Origin: Myxococcota bacterium
Lineage (GTDB): Bacteria > Myxococcota_A > UBA9160 > UBA6930
DNA: 64,000 nt
Direction of reading: 5' to 3'
NCBI GenBank assembly: GCA_028285625.1
Contig: JANQOX010000002.1
Location: 62,001 to 126,000 of the forward strand
Shown: positions 63,493-64,000 of the stretch, one piece after another
Position numbering within the stretch: the first letter of the stretch is position 1
Layout: each line of letters opens with the position of its first letter
The notes under the pieces: model-generated
Told to the model about the DNA's origin: nothing
Seen by the model: only the letters and a program-made list of their open reading frames with translations
The model's database searches: none
Translations under genes and position numbers: made by a program

Positions 63493-64000
63493 TCGCACGG
63501 CGCCTGCGAAAGGCCGGCATCGTCGGAATGAACCACCGCAACCGCGAGCTCGTCCAGCGGTTGAACCCGCGGCGCCTGCTGCCGGCGGTGGACGACAAGA
63601 TCCACAGCAAGGCCCTCTGCCTCGCGGCCGGGGTGGCCGCCCCCGCGCAGTTGGGGGTGGTGCGCGCGCACCACGAGCTCGCGGGTCTGGGTGAGCGGCT
63701 GGCCCGACAGCGCGACTTCGTGGTGAAGCCCGCTCGGGGTGCGCAGGGCAACGGCATTCTCGTGGTGCACGGCCGGCGTGGCGACGACTTCGTGGTCTCC
63801 GGCGGGCGCACGCTCGCGCCGCGCGACCTGCGCCACCGGGTCTCGGAGATCCTCTCGGGTCTCTACTCGCTCGGTGGGCAGGAGGACGCGGCGCTGTTCG
63901 AGGAGCGCCTGGGCGTGCACCCCGACCTGGCCGAGCTCTGCCACGACGGTGTGCCCGACGTGCGGGTGCTCGTCTACCGGGGTGTCCCCGTGATGGCGAT
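63489..64000 (+). CDS. Alpha-L-glutamate-ligase-like (RimK/ATP-grasp) protein, cut by window end
   Basis: About 170 residues are visible, starting GIVGMNHRNRELVQRLNPRR and containing an ATP-grasp lid segment with DFVVKPARGAQGNGILVV. This group is annotated as alpha-L-glutamate ligase-like and should ligate an amino acid to a peptide or small acceptor using ATP. It starts with GTG 63489, overlapping the UUP1 stop. It belongs to a conserved pair with the 7TM protein. The 3' part is outside the window. Confidence 0.87.
   Translation, partial: MIARRLRKAGIVGMNHRNRELVQRLNPRRLLPAVDDKIHSKALCLAAGVAAPAQLGVVRAHHELAGLGERLARQRDFVVKPARGAQGNGILVVHGRRGDDFVVSGGRTLAPRDLRHRVSEILSGLYSLGGQEDAALFEERLGVHPDLAELCHDGVPDVRVLVYRGVPVMA

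Overview
The window is very GC-rich, gene-dense bacterial DNA with no rRNA, tRNA, insertion sequence, phage or CRISPR array that I can see. Third codon positions are almost always G or C, GTG and TTG starts are common, and many neighbouring genes share start and stop bases. The gene content (outer-membrane porin, O-antigen ligase, amino-sugar genes, PQQ genes, lipid CoA ligase and crotonase, DUF3604, acyl-CoA-type phosphotransferase) points to a Gram-negative, aerobic, lipid-using bacterium of the former Deltaproteobacteria, such as Myxococcota or Binatia. The phylum is an inference and not firm.

Layout. 1-3587: a fused trehalose-6-phosphate synthase/phosphatase cut by the left edge, diverging from a site-2-type membrane protease and a MORN/YwqK-like exported protein. 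3584-10350 (minus): one tight operon, ileS-pqqB-pqqCD-pqqE-methyltransferase, in which PQQ cofactor genes are translationally coupled to isoleucyl-tRNA synthetase. 10539-21890: scattered metabolism and maintenance genes (kinase-like protein, cyclase, zinc dehydrogenase, DCC thiol protein, MutM, NFACT/RqcH-like protein, serine hydrolase, Ycf46-like AAA ATPase, RsmC-like methyltransferase, flavin-binding oxidase). 21950-25950 (minus): porin, FMN-binding protein, four-helix membrane protein, ApbE flavin transferase and Nudix hydrolase, which looks like an extracytoplasmic flavin electron-transfer locus. 26636-28525: an ArnA-like nucleotide-sugar decarboxylase convergent with a GT2 glycosyltransferase, separated by a strong hairpin terminator. 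28657-42223: acyl-CoA ligase, TfoX-like protein, aldo/keto reductase, SPFH-NfeD pair, crotonase with a small unknown partner, EamA transporter, two amidohydrolases, phosphotransferase, SDR and DUF3604 protein. 42305-43992: a VOC protein and YafY-type WYL regulator behind two palindromic operator-like sites. 44032-61598: envelope and polysaccharide genes (N-acetyltransferase, GT4, transglutaminase-like protein, sulfotransferase, sulfatase-like protein, asparagine synthase, YdcF, O-antigen ligase, GT39-like protein, DegT aminotransferase, Gfo/Idh oxidoreductase, GT2), interrupted by a DUF2868-DUF3482 membrane/GTPase pair. 61900-64000: an inactive-transglutaminase 7TM protein coupled to an ATP-grasp ligase that runs off the right edge.

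How the genes fit together. PqqB, PqqC-PqqD and PqqE supply most of PQQ synthesis, but no PqqA precursor was seen nearby. ApbE most likely attaches FMN to the FMN-binding protein, linking the inner-membrane protein and the porin. The Gfo/Idh, DegT and hexapeptide acetyltransferase genes together have the logic of an N-acetylated 3-amino-sugar pathway feeding the surface glycan made by the surrounding transferases and ligase. Functions below are inferred from motifs read by eye; no database search was run.
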